A DNA stretch of 64,000 bases from Puffinus mauretanicus (GCA_023333565.1 JAJKFH010002646.1:1054001-1118000); one strand, 5' to 3'; shown: positions 11,181 through 23,190, counted from the stretch's first letter. Numbers and translations are program-made. Notes: generated from the sequence alone by a model not told the origin.

Positions 11181-14100
11181 CCTGGGCCAGACACTCTGCA
11201 AAACATAGCAGATGAGGTATATGACAGAGCAAGATATGGATATGAAAGAGATGAAGTAGGAGAAGTACGGGGGTAGCTAGCCACTGGTAGGTCTGCAAAG
11301 GACCAGGATACTGCATAACTGACAATGTATGCTTGATTCCATTGGTTGCTGTTGCAACTCACACCTAAAATGTCCATGACGTGTATTTCTTGACATCTTA
11401 AAATTATTAAAAACAGGTGATGTTCCAGGAAAAATATTAATTTTTATAAAGTATTTCATTAAAAAGATATAAATAATAAAATGAAAAATATATTCATTAT
11501 ATAATTTTATTATATAAATCACAAAACTTGCTATAAAAATACATGGTTGTTAATTGGGAAAGAGATGACCTAATGTCTGAGGCAGTTTGCACTGAGGGAT
11601 CCACAGCCTCAGATCACAGTAACCCAAAATCTCAGGGTACAGAGGAACTCTCTGTTCATTCAGCATTCGATTATTATAAATGTATACATTGCCTGCAGCC
11701 TGAGCACATACAGAATTTTCTTCCTACTGTTAATGTCACACTAGAGACTTACTTTAGTTAAGCTAATGTAAAAAGGATGCCCACGCTCACAGTAAGAACT
11801 GCATCCTGTGGACCTGCTGTTGTACTGTGAGTTCATACCATGTTCAGTTGTGTTAGGCATAAAGACTTAAGAACATTCAAATGGGCAAGAGAAGACTTTG
11901 GTTCATAAAATCACTGCAGTCTGATGTCCTCACTCCTGGTAACTAAGAATACACTGTTTAGAAGTTCAGTTAGTGTCAAGTAGTCATGTTCTTTTCAATA
12001 TCATCTTGTGATGCTCAGGCATAAGTCACCTGCAACAATAGTGGCCTGCCCCAACCAGTTGAATAAAGCAGCTCACATTCTGCTGGGGTGTTCCAGAAAT
12101 TACTTGCTGCTGTCCAAGTAAGGGGAAGCCAAAGACAGAGCAAATAGAGCTCAAAGTGAGATCTCATAAATATATGTGAAGACGGTTCCTGCAGCCTCTC
12201 ATACCAAAAGCAGTCCTGTTTGCTAAGGACTGTTCTTGACCTACCTCCCAAACACACAGCAATAGAAATATATTGTCATGAGGCCATAGAAATACTGGTC
12301 CAGCTCAAAACTTTTCAGAAGAATGTCTGGATAGAAGAATGTCATGGGACAGAAAGAAATTCATAACGTGAAGATAAGAAAAATCAATACCAACCTTGAA
12401 GAATATTTCTATCGCCCTCTGGACCTCAGACCTGTGAATAATCAGTGTGGAGTATGCACATTAATCACAGGTACAGTGGGAATGACTATTGCCAGACAGT
12501 TATTGTTACGCAGCATACATCTTGAACTGGAGTGGACCAAAACTAGGCACTTGAAACTTAGCACAATACAATACCATACCATATAATAATTAGTATCTTT
12601 CAGCAAAACATCTTTCTGAGCTCCCTTAAAGCTACTACTCATGACACATGAATTCTTGTTGGATTGAGTTATTTTGGAGGACCCTGACTACCCTCTATCA
12701 CCAAGGCGTTTAGAAGGCTTAGCCTGATGATCATCAATCCGAAAGACATTATTCAGCCCCATTCTCTCCAGGTGCAGGCCTGCAGAAAAAGACACTTTTA
12801 GTTGGCTTAAAGAAAGACAATACTGCTTACCAAATCTGCTGGGGCTGGTGAGTTTAGCAGCATTCACTTTAGAAGGATGTGCTGACCTACGATTTGTGAG
12901 GGACATGGTTTCTGACAGCTAGGATTATTAGTGTCCCTGAATGCTTTGGGAACAGAAGTCAGGATAACAGGCTGATATTCTTGAGCACAGTGTTTTAAAA
13001 ATGTGACTGCAGTTGCTGCTGAGCCATGCACGTGAAGGAAGTAGTCTACATGAAATTAAGGAAAAGAAACCTCAACCTTTGGTGTAATAACTCTTTATGT
13101 ACACAATGCAGAGAAAAAGACATCATTTCAAATTAACTTTATTTTCAACAATTTTTGCCAGTCCTGCCACAGAACGTAGGCTGACTTTTTGAGTACAGAT
13201 CCATTCACGCTATAGTTACCAAATCTATTTCCCATGTGCTTGCTTTTCCTTTTCTGAGTTTGAGTACCAAAACCATGTAAAAATGTTTTGAAAACCTCTG
13301 GAAAGGTGAGGTGAGAGGGAGGGTATTCACAAAGATATGCTTTAGCCTCTTCAAACTTGTCTCCCCATTTCCTCCACAAACATGGAATGAGAATCAGATT
13401 CCTCAAGGGGCAATTCAAAACCTTTATATTGGTATCTGGTTCCAAGCCATCTTTTAGGATTGAAAACAGGCTTGAACTATGTAAGGAACCTAGATAGTTT
13501 AGACTCAGTAGGTGATAACCAACCTTTATAATATGCCCTTGATTGCATTAAGAAATGCTATATGTTTTGTGATTTAATGACATTAATTTTGCCCCTCCCC
13601 ACCATTTTCCCCTCCTGTATCAAAAGAGAGTCAGCCTAAATTTGCCTGATATATGAGCAGCAGATATCCACATATTACTCCATGGAGACTTATACCTTGG
13701 AGCTTACACCTTTTCACAGGATTTGGCTTTATTTCCATCTGAGAAAGCAACAGATGTAAAAAGCAGCATATTCTTCCTATTTTCCTGCAAGACTATTCTG
13801 TTTCAGTCTTATTTTTCTCCAGCTCCCACAAAGTTAAGAAACCACATGTAAAAAAAACATATGTAGGGTGATATTCTCTAATAACAAACTCTTCTACCCA
13901 GGTTTTGAAGGCCAGAGGCACTGTTATCAGTTCATCTAACTGCTTTTATAAAACTGGACACAGAATTTCAGCCAGCTGATCCTGTACGCATTTGATGACT
14001 TCTGGTTGAGATAGAGCAATACGAACTATCCAAGCCCACTGTAAAAATTTCAAGTGATAAAAAACTCAGACCATCCATATGTAAAATTTAATCCTCTGTC

Positions 14101-14603
14101 TTTATGATATGGGTATTGAAACAAAAAAAATGCAATCACTTTATTTTTGCTATATTTTCAAACATATAGTCAGCATTTCAACACCTTTTCACCCTCTGAA
14201 AAGAAGTCCTCAAACAACCTGTGGCCTCAGTAATCTGCAGCTGAAGATAACCTGCACAAAATCAGAGGCAGAAAGGAATTGCAGCTGGGGTCTACCAAAA
14301 AAGAGCAGTATTAAGTTCAGAGGTGAAGAGACTGAAGAGACAACTAGGGAAGAAGAAACAGACTTGGGGATGGAGTATCAGGGACATAGGGCTACTGTCT
14401 AGGAGTACTTCCCCTGGGTATCATCCTGCTGAAAAGCCCCTGGGGGCACCGAGGTGAAAAGCATGCTCTCCTTACAAATAGGGCAATTCATATAGCAGGT
14501 TACATCAGGAGGAACATGGCTAGCAGATCAAGAGAAGCCATAGTCCATCTACTCAGCACTGGTGAAATGCATCTGCAGTAGTTTCTAGTGCCTAGTACTA
14601 GAA
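11181..14603. other. Unassigned non-coding sequence
   Basis: AT-rich, with a markedly A/T-only stretch around 11440-11520. Open frames up to about 105 codons exist but show no domain, and no CR1, LTR or SINE motif was recognised. Confidence 0.55.
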
Positions 14604-14720
14604 TTGGGGGCGCCCCAATTCAAGAGGGATGTGGAGAAAGTGGAGATGGTCCAGCAGAGGGTATCCAAGAGAGTCAGGGGGTCTAGGGCATGTGACCTAC
14701 CTCTATGGGGGAAGTTGACC
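14604..14720 (+). mobile_element. Short CR1 LINE fragment
   Basis: The segment GCCCCAATTCAAGAGGGATG, then 'GTGGAGAAAGTGGAGATGGT' and 'CCAGCAGAGGGT', matches the CR1 ORF2 stretch encoding 'QFKRDVEKVE.VQQRV.K'. The better copies at 16237 and 49495 have the same region. Both ends are lost. An inverted repeat of GAATTGGGG around a GCG spacer (14601-14621) sits at its 5' edge. Confidence 0.65.
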
Positions 14721-15295
14721 TCCAGAGTTCCTTTCCTATCAACTTTCCTGTCAACCTCACACAAATATATCCATGCTGCTTCTGAATCATGAGAGGGTGA
14801 GAGAATCGTGGAGGTGTAGGACAGAGGGAGTTGTTTCTTTTTTTTGACAGGTAAACCAGGGTTTATAAAGATGAGAGTGTGATATATGTGGGACAGAGTT
14901 GAAAGATGCTTCAAAAGGCATTTGGGATTAAATCTTTAATCCCTAGATGTTTCTAAAAAGGGTCAAAAGGAATTCCATAACGTCAAAAGTCAAACACATT
15001 CTATGAATAAGAATAATGCAAAGCTGTCGGCAAAAAGCTGGAAATAATTCCAGGAAGAATCAAAGGACACTCCAGGAAAGCTAGAGTAAGAGAAGTTCAT
15101 TACAAAGAGGTATAAAAAATAATACAGCTGTGTTCTGTAAATATGAAAGTGAATGAAGAGTTGGAGTTTGAAATGGAAGGAAGTGGTAGTAGAAAGAGTG
15201 ATTTCTTCACAATATTTCTCTTTATATTTCTTCATAATGAAACCCTTGACCAAAATTCAAATAGGTAATGAAAATGATCTCTTTATTCCACACAG
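14721..15295. other. Unassigned non-coding sequence upstream of the candidate exon
   Basis: No repeat or gene recognised. The last 50 bases contain a plausible branch-point sequence (CTTGAC, about 46 nt before the acceptor) and a pyrimidine-rich tract leading to CACAG at 15295. Confidence 0.5.
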
Positions 15296-15357
15296 GCTTG
15301 AAGCTTCTGCTGCTTTAGCCAAAATGTTAAATCAAACACCTCTGGAGGAAAGTAGAA
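15296..15357 (+). CDS. Candidate internal coding exon of an unidentified gene
   Basis: A 62-nt block is bounded by an acceptor (CTCTTTATTCCACACAG, ending at 15295) and a consensus donor (GTAAGT, from 15358). Read with the first base completing the previous codon, it is open and gives EASAALAKMLNQTPLEE and flanking residues, an Ala/Leu/Glu-rich helix-like composition unlike the random frames nearby. One base is left over at the 3' end, so its phases are asymmetric (62 = 1 + 60 + 1) and skipping it would shift the frame. I do not recognise the protein. The frame stays open back to 15153, so openness alone is weak support. An isolated chance cassette is the main alternative. Confidence 0.35.
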
Positions 15358-16236
15358 GTAAGTGACTCTGGCCATTTATGTTATTGACAATTTTTCTAAA
15401 GACTAGTTTAAAAATCAATGTTGCAATTGTATTATGTTTTCAGGCACCTACCTACCTCTGGTCTAAGCAAAGGGGCAAGGGATGATAAGATACCACACCT
15501 GAACAAAATGCTGTCATTTCCTGTACCTTCCCCAGGTTTTTAAATCTTTTTAGGAATTATAGAAGACACCTGTAAGTCATAAAGGAAGATAGATCATACT
15601 ACAGAATGGTTTGCTGCAGTAAGCATGACAAAAAGCTTCTAAATACATGTATAAAACACGAGCCCTTGACAAGTCCCGGATGTCTGATACCTCAACTATT
15701 GCGGTTCCACATATATATAGTAAATACATTTTACAATATTTAAGGACATAAGAGAATCCATAGATATGCATTTCCCATTTCTCCCTGAAGTCATTAACAT
15801 TCAGAAAACAATTCCATTTTTCCCAAATCAGAGAATTCTCATAGAACAGAAGGCTTGCGTTCTTGATAAAATCTAACACAATTTGGAAAATATTTTACAT
15901 TTTTTACTTTCCACTGAATATGAGTGTGAGGGATTGGCAAGGAACAAAAGTATTTCTGTATAAAGGGAAGTCAGAATTGTGATTACAAATTTGTAGGAGT
16001 CCATCTCCAACTACTAGTCCTATTATACTAGGACTGATCCCATTTACTTATGGCTGCTGGAAAAACAATTCCAAGTATAGGAAGTTCAATGGACATGAAA
16101 TAAGATTCACACTAATCTGTTTGTCAATACAATGTTGGTTAGTTTTCTTTGGGCATATATGGTTATCTTCCATATCAAACAAGCCAGAAATTATATACAG
16201 TTTCACTGCCAGCCTCACTTATCACACAATCGTTAC
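15358..16236. other. Unassigned non-coding sequence
   Basis: No gene or known repeat recognised. The 100-codon minus-strand frame (15577-15879) has no identifiable domain. Confidence 0.55.
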
Positions 16237-17130
16237 TAGAATCACGGAATCATAGAATCATAGAATCATTTAGGTTAGAAAAGACCTCTAAGATCATCAA
16301 GGCCAACCATCAACCCAACACCACGCCCACTAAACCATGTCCCTAAGCACCTCATCTACACGTCTTTTAAATACTTCCAGGGATGGGGACTCAACCACTG
16401 CCCTGGGCAGCCTGTTCCAAGGCCTGACCACTCTTGCAGTAAAGAAATTTTTCCTAATGTCCAATCTAAACCTCCCTTGGCGCAACTTGAGTCCATTTCC
16501 TCTCGCCCTATCGCTAGTTACTTGGCAGAAGAGACCAACACCCACCTCGCTACAACCTCCTTTCAGGTAGTTGTAAAGCGCGATGAGGTCTCCCCTCAGC
16601 CTCCTCTTCTCCAGACTAAACAGTCCCAGTTCCCTCAGCCGATCCTCATAAGACTTGTGCTCCAGGCCCTTCACCAGCTTCGTTGCCCTTCTTTGGACAC
16701 GCTCCAGCACCTCCATGTCCTTCTTGTAGTGAGGGGCCCAAAACTGAACACAGTATTTGAGGTGCGGCCTCACCAGTGCCAAGTACAGGGGCACGATCAC
16801 CTCCCTACTCCTGCTGGCCACACTATTTCTGATAGAGGCCAGGATGCCGTTGGCCTTCTTGGCCACCTGGGCACACTGCTGGCTCATGTTCAGCCGGCTG
16901 TCAACCAGCACCCCCAGGTCCTTTTCCTCTGGGCAGCTTTCCAGCCACTCTTCCCCAAGCCTGTAACGTTGCCTGGGGTTGTTGTGGCCGAAGTGCAGGA
17001 CCTGGCACTTGGCCTTGTTGAATCTCACACAATTGGCCTTGGCCTATTGATCCAGCCTGTCCAGGTCCCTCTGTAGAGCCTTCCTACCCTCGAGCAGATC
17101 AACACTCCCGCCCAACTTGGTGTCGTCTGC
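16237..17130 (-). mobile_element. CR1 LINE, 5'-truncated, well preserved
   Basis: The + strand begins with four 8-bp units (TAGAATCA, CGGAATCA, TAGAATCA, TAGAATCA at 16237-16268). Their complement is the diagnostic 3' terminus of avian CR1. A short 3' UTR follows, then about 800 bp of ORF2. The copy starts, on the minus strand, exactly at the reverse-transcriptase ADD catalytic motif (codons around 17122-17130), so everything upstream is missing, as is normal for CR1 insertions. No target-site duplication is evident, also typical of CR1. It is nearly full identity with the shorter copy at 33046-33322, in the opposite orientation, so both belong to one subfamily. Confidence 0.95.
16330..17130 (-). 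pseudogene. CR1 ORF2 remnant: C-terminal reverse transcriptase
   Basis: The minus-strand frame encodes ADDTKLGG, then about 250 residues of the CR1 ORF2 C-terminal region. Recognisable blocks are [56 protein letters not shown] and [16 protein letters not shown], ending LRDMV-stop at 16330. The frame is open except for one TAG at 17044-17046, where the family usually has Trp (TGG) in 'DQWAKA'. The endonuclease and most of the polymerase domain are absent, so no active protein can be made. Its preservation points to a relatively young insertion. Antisense frames over the same interval are shadows. Confidence 0.9.
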
Positions 17131-18479
17131 ACTACATAAAAGAAATCTACTTATTTTTCTTAATGCAAGTACTTGATTTTTCCTCAATACTTTTTGCTCA
17201 TGTCAGCACCCAAAAGCTTCTCAGGAGACTCCCAAAACCTCTACAGTCCATTTCTATTCTTTTTAAATCAAGTGTGACATATGCTAAGATTACCAATGAG
17301 CAATTTAACTACATTTTTTTAATTGAACCAAAATTTTAACTGGTTCTCCTATATGGAACAGAATTGAAACATCCAGTCAGTATGACTGGTTTTGGTTCTC
17401 GTTTCCATCTCCCCCATCAAGATGTGAAGCCATTAGGTAATGACCTCACCAAAATAAAAAAAAAAAAGATGATCAAATTTGTCTTCTAACTACATTACTG
17501 AATTTTATGCTAGCCACATTTCCAGTGGCTTATTGAGTTACTCTGTCAAAATGAGATGATTGACTTGATCTCTTTAAAAACAAGGAGAGCACTTTCACAG
17601 AAGAGGAGATTTATTCTTTACTTATCCTTAGTTGGGAACACAGAGGTGCATAAACCGATTAGTAGACCCTGAACTAGAAAAGTAATAAGAGAAATACCAC
17701 CTTCAGTTGCAAACTTTTCCATGTCAAATACTGTGAATGACCTTTGAAAATGTTATCTTGCCATCTAATCTTGAGTCTATTGAAGTAACTTCAATTTGTT
17801 TGCTGCAGAATTAGAATGAAGCTCTTTTATGCATCCTAGACCTTTTCAAGATTTCTAGAAAGATTTGCAGCGATAATGTAATGGAACAGATACTATGCTA
17901 AACTGTTCTTTAAATCCACACAGCAGAAGAGACTGGTACCTGAATCCACTTTTTAAAACAGCAATTAAATGAGCTCAGGCAGTACTGGTGTTTAGATAGT
18001 ACAACAATAATGTTTGATGCTGTGGACTCAGGTAAATATGAATAGATATGTATTGTCATAATGCAGTTTAGTTTCCAGCTATTTTCTGTACTATAATGTC
18101 ACAGCAAGATTATTTAAACACAAAATTGTTTAGTTCCAGCACGTATTTTCTCATCAAATTAAAATAAGTATTGGGAAATGGGTGAATATCTCATCCACTT
18201 TACTACAGCTCAAGTCGATTGCCAACTATTAGCCTGATAATCACTTTTTCAAGAAATTCTATGTAAACGAGCATGCTTTTAAACTCTTTCTGTTTGAAGA
18301 AGGTGTAGCACTCCCTACCATTGAATGATAGGGGAAGTTTAGGAAACCAGCTATGAGTACCTGTTAATGTTGGGCAAGAATGACTGGCAGTTAAGTCACA
18401 CTTAGATGACTGTCTCGAGGAGTTAATGGTCTGAGGCAATGTTCACTGCTCAGATGGTCATTAAGTATAAGAATCAACC

Positions 18480-18541
18480 TGACCTGGAGGTCATTACTGC
18501 TTATTTTAATTCGTCATTGCAATGACGAATACTGCATGCAG
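18480..18541. promoter_or_regulatory. Cluster of three perfect palindromes, possible transcription-factor or conserved element
   Basis: Within 62 bp lie three elements. TGACCT-GG-AGGTCA (18480-18493) is an everted pair of nuclear-receptor half-sites spaced by 2. A perfect 22-bp palindrome (18509-18530) has the left arm ATTCGTCATTG and centre ATTGCAAT, a C/EBP-like core flanked by GTCA/TGAC. CTGCATGCAG (18532-18541) is a perfect 10-bp palindrome. A 22-bp perfect palindrome is expected by chance about 0.015 times in 64 kb of equal-base sequence. The regulatory reading is inference from motif resemblance; the palindromes themselves are directly visible. Confidence 0.4.
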
Positions 18542-20109
18542 CACTCTACCACATCTCCCTAAAGCCATTTCTGCATCAAAACCTCCCTCAGATCTCAGAT
18601 CTATGGTGACATCTGGCAGTCAGGAACAGCATGTATAAACACATTTATTTTATCGAAGATAAAACACCAAATGTTTGAACTGACCAGAACCACCAACTAG
18701 TTGGCAGGCTCAGCCTGTAATTTTGTCATGAGCCTAAACATCCTTTCCCACATAGTCACTTATTATTAGCTATAGATCTCTCATATTTACATTGTTCAGG
18801 AAGTATTGCATGTGCCTAAGCCTTTGTACTTGCTCAGCCTAAACATAGTTTTTCAACCAGACATAAAACTGCTAGGACCTACATTAAATAGATTAAGGTG
18901 AAATGGCTTGGTATTTACTTGAAAATGAAGTACATCAGAAATAACTTTAATTACTATTGTTTTTCTGACAGTAGAAACTGGGAATATCCACTGTACCTGC
19001 AACTCATACATCTGCAATAACTACACTTCTTAAGAGGTTCTGCTCTGAAAAGATTTGAGTCCTCATAGGTAACACAAGCAAAGGATGGCAACAAAAAAAA
19101 GTAACATTTAAATGCCTTTTAAAAATTTGACCTAAAGAGACATGTTCAATATTAAGTCTAAGGGGTTTATGGTATTACTCCTCAGACAAGCTGAAAGTTT
19201 ATGATCTCCTCATATCCTTAGTCACTTGTAGGGACCAGCTATTTGCTTATTACCACAAGCTGAAGTCAGAGAGTCTACTCCAGTGAGCAGCTGCTCCCCA
19301 GTGTACAGAAGGGTTGAGATCCTGTCACTAACCGGTAGACATCTGAGCCCTTTGCAGCAACACACTTCTGTTTTACAATGCAGTGCTCTGCAGTACTACT
19401 ACATAAAAAAAAATAAGGCCTGCTTTCCTTCAGATTAGTTAAAACCATTTGTATCTTTGGGTTATGGCACACCAGAACTAAAAGAAGAGTGTAAAGATAA
19501 CCATTATCAATACATTAATTTTGAGAGTTTTCATTTATCTATTTCCAAGACTGTAGCTGTCAATGCAAACAAGATTTCTTTATTGGATATAATAGATCAA
19601 GTGGACAGTTTCTGCAAGAAAATATATGGAAGAATGTAAAAACGTCTCTAAAGGATCATTAATAAAAGGGTGAATATTCTTTCGATATATCCATGGTTTT
19701 ACAGTAGTCTTATGCACTGCTTGCTACATGTACCCTAATGCAAAATTTGTAATGCGAGGTTCTCTCTGTTCTTGATGTGTTGTATTATAAACGATTATAC
19801 ACATCTCCAGTGCTGTTGGTAACAGTGTGAGCTGCTTTCCTGAGGTATTTACTGTAGACATTCAAAAAGTGCTAGGTGACTTAAGGGTTTGACTTTTTTT
19901 ATGGCCATGGTAGCTTTTACAGGAATATGGCAAGGTGTTTTATTAGTGTACTTTTGAATGTTTAGTAATTTAACAACAACAGTTTGCACCGACTGGCTGT
20001 ACAGGCCCAGCAAATTATTGAGGTTTTAAAAGACACAAAGGGGAATTGTATTTGATACAAAATCCTAAAAGGGATTATCTCTCTGCATTTGTAGTAATAA
20101 CATCTAATA

Positions 20110-20125
20110 TTTTTTGCAGGTAAGA
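20110..20125 (+). other. Recursive-splice-like motif (acceptor abutting donor)
   Basis: TTTTTTGCAG is followed immediately by GTAAGA, joining at 20119/20120. This is the arrangement of a zero-length exon or recursive splice site of long vertebrate introns. It lies on the same strand as, and about 4.8 kb downstream of, the candidate exon at 15296. Such motifs also arise by chance, and no transcript evidence is available. Confidence 0.25.
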
Positions 20126-22783
20126 GGGCCTAACTGGATCATTAATTGTACCTTTTCTCCAGTTTCATGCAAACAAAAAAGCAACACCTTATAGTCAGTC
20201 CACATTTTCATGCTTTGCCCAAAAACAAACAATAGCTTTAATCAGGAGCAGCTTCAGCTGTTTGAAAACCTCTAGACCTGTCATTCTTGGACAAGGTAGA
20301 AAGATGAATGTAAGCAAGACTTTTATCTTGACCTTTCTGCTTTAAAATATGAATGTAAATGACAATGTACATTTACATTTTAAATGAAGGAAAAACTAGG
20401 ATCCACTTAAGAAATATATGCTCCTGAATCTAAATACTTGACTAGTCCTTAAATTATTTGTTTGTTGATACAAGAAACTCAGGTGTCAGGTAAACAAAGT
20501 GTAGCTTCAGTACACAGTGCTTTTTTTAAAAGGTAGAAAATTAAGCTATGCTAGTATAAACCTGTAGGAGGTAAGTCCAAGTGTAAAAATAGAGACTTTC
20601 CAGCACAGAAAGAAGTAATTAGATAAAGTAAGGTGAAAATGAAATGACAGAGCAAGGTATCTAAAACTGCACATTGGCTTTAGGGACTTGAAAAAATGTC
20701 ATGTCCAGTAGTATCAGAAGTCATACAAAATGTCTGGAGGATGAGAATAAAAAAGTCAGGGTCAAACAAGAAAAGATTATCCCTATAAAATTATGTAGGA
20801 GCAGTAGGAGAACGCAAGCCTGGCTAGAAGCCGAAGGGTGAGGTGGAGTGAGGTGGAGCAGGGATTACATGTGTTTACCTAAGACTTCTTAAATCTTTGT
20901 GCTAGATGCCTGGGTGAGGGGCATTACATCAAAGGGAAAATCAAAAGACTGTCTAGAAAGGAATTCCTGAAAGACAGACTCTAGCAAAAAATCTTAAGAT
21001 CTTCTTGGGTGAGGCTAAAGAACAAACAAGGAGTGTGTTTCAGAGCTTTGTCACATCAGTGTGTCTCAAATTCAGCATCCAAAAAGGGAGTCCATTTTTT
21101 TTGCTCCACAAAGGTGTTTGAAATGTCATACACATTGGAGACCTACTTGGCTTGTAGTAGGAAAAACTTCATCTGCTATAACCCTTCAGAACACTAACTT
21201 TTTTTCAGCTAGAAAAATATTCTAGGTGAGTTGTCCTGTATATTCATGCTTGTCTTATTTTGGAGTTATATGAGTACAAGAAGACCTTTAAGAATTGCAT
21301 ATTAAGATGTATATTATTTTAAGGTCTTTTACATCTTATTCAAGTTCAAAGAGCTTTAGACTTTATCACCATAAATATCTCATGTTACTTTTAAATGAAG
21401 AATATTTTTAAATATAAGTTAAGCATAGGCCTTTATTCTTTAATTTTGCCATCCACGTTTAATTGCAAAATGTAGGGGTTAGGCAAAGAGAATTGCATCA
21501 TGTTAAAAGGATTTCACACACAAATGTTATTTCACAGTTATGGCAAGTAGTATCTTTTTCTTCATTGTTTGTAATATGTTTCTATGTTATGCTTTTGTTT
21601 AGAAAAGAGTATTATGTCTGTCTGGGCAGGATGGTACTAGCTGCTGGACTGTGGGTCAGGCAAAATGCTCTGAGGAAACAGGGAGATTGAGCCTTACTTG
21701 TAAGCATCTGAGCAAGAATAGCAGAACATCTTCCGTAACTCAGGAAAAGTGTGAAATCTCAGCAAACAAGCAGCTTGCAAAAGGAGTCAAAGCCAGCAGA
21801 CTGGTGAGACAGGCAAAGAGCAGACACACAAACAAAGCTCAGAGGGGACATCATTCAGAAAGTCATTGAAAGACTGTTGGCCCTAGAGAATGCCCAAAGA
21901 AAAAGACCCATCCCTGTCATGTTGTGGGCAGGGGTCTTCTTTCTGAGTCCCTTTATTTCTGTTCTTTATCACTCCACATTTTCTCTAGTGTGTGTACTCT
22001 GATAAAACTTAGTTTCAGACATTCAAATCCTACTGGTGTTTTTAGAGGAAACACATTAAGAAATAAATCTCCCTTGATACAGTAGCTAGCTCAGGGTCCA
22101 CACTCACAAGTGTGATTTAAATCCTTTAGTTAAACTTGAAATTCCACAGGAATTATTTTCAAATATAGGTTACCTGAGTAAGGAAGACATTTGATTTTCT
22201 AGGCACATTTTACATCCTTTCAGGAGAATGTTTAGAATTTGAAATAAAATCCTTTTTATCTCATCTATACATTCCTAAATTTATCATGTGAGATGAATCC
22301 ACATGCTTCCAGTGTCTCACAGTGGTTCAATCAAAAAAGACACTTTATACTGGCAAAAACAGGACTAACCCCTGTACCCCACTCCATGCTATTTGACATT
22401 GAAACAAATAATGAGTTTTTCATCAGCATGTCTGAGAGAGGAATAAATCATTATGCATAATACTCATTCTCTCACGTAGCCTTCGCTCTTCCACTAGACC
22501 TCTCTTCGGATTGGCCACTTCCTTCACCTTACTAGGATGCTACCTAATTCTTACCATAACTGCTCATGCCCTTCATTATATATTAAGTGCCTCCCTGGTT
22601 TTTCTACATTTCATGCCTAACATACCCCATCTCTCAGCTCTTAATAAGTTTCTTGGTAAGGTCAGTGAGAGCAGTGAGAGCAGAGCTCTTCTCTGGTAAG
22701 TCAGGAAGGTGTGGCAGATGGTACACTGATGTGTTAATTAACTGGTTGCTTTGCCTGTGATCTTCCTATTGCTCACCTCCTGC

Positions 22784-23190
22784 TGTTAAGAGCTGAGAAA
22801 TAATGGAAGGGGTTAATGAGACAGAAACTTGTCCAGGTGGTCAAAACTTTATTGCAGCTCCTGAACGCTAAGTGCCATCTCAACAGTCAACAGCAAAAGG
22901 AATGAAAGTGACCGCCATCTTTGCATGCCACCTACACTACAAAACCCTGTAGACTGCTGCAGGACTCACGTTTCCTTGCAAATTTTATAGAACAGAAGTA
23001 GGTTAATGCTGAAGGAGAAACATTGTCAAGCTGATATTGCCAAAAACACCAAAGGGGAGAAATGGTAGTAGTGCAACAGCTGAAAGGAGAAGGAGAAAAC
23101 GAGAGTCTTCTATCAAGTAGTCAACCCCACTACTTTCCCCCTTTTCCCGGGATATGGAAAAAAACTGTCCCAGACTAATCTCTCACACAC
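22784..23190 (-). mobile_element. Probable ERV LTR-like element, boundary on one side uncertain
   Basis: Read on the minus strand, the sequence has LTR order. There is a TATA-like CTATAAAATT (around 22981-22990), then about 130 nt later AATAAA inside GCAATAAAGTTTT (22848-22853). The end is a GTTTCTGTCTCATTAACCCC-like U5, closing in TTAACA (plus-strand TGTTAAGAGC from 22784). A canonical TG...CA 5' end and target-site duplication could not be fixed; 23190 is a rough upstream limit. It lies about 90 bp from the solo LTR at 23283, in the same orientation, and does not share its sequence. It could instead be unrelated promoter-like DNA. Confidence 0.4.

Larger units (their letters stand above)
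17131..22783. other. Unassigned non-coding sequence with a palindrome cluster and a splice-like motif
   Basis: No gene, LTR or LINE was recognised in this 5.6 kb. It contains the palindrome cluster at 18480-18541 and the zero-exon splice motif at 20110-20125, listed separately. A 10-bp-arm hairpin occurs at 20352-20379. A small tandem duplication of AGTGAGAGC lies near 22665-22684. The rest is AT-rich sequence with short random frames. Confidence 0.55.

Noticed and set aside
16477..17076. 199-codon plus-strand open frame
   Set aside because: It is antisense to the CR1 ORF2 remnant at 16330-17130 and has no domain of its own.
20352..20379. Hairpin with perfect 10-bp arms AATGTAAATG / CATTTACATT
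   Set aside because: About one such hairpin with a short loop is expected by chance in 64 kb.
22480..22700. Possible mitochondrial insertion, because the composition (CTAGGATGCTACCTAATTC) looked mitochondrial
   Set aside because: It could not be aligned to any mitochondrial gene I know, and the resemblance is only compositional.
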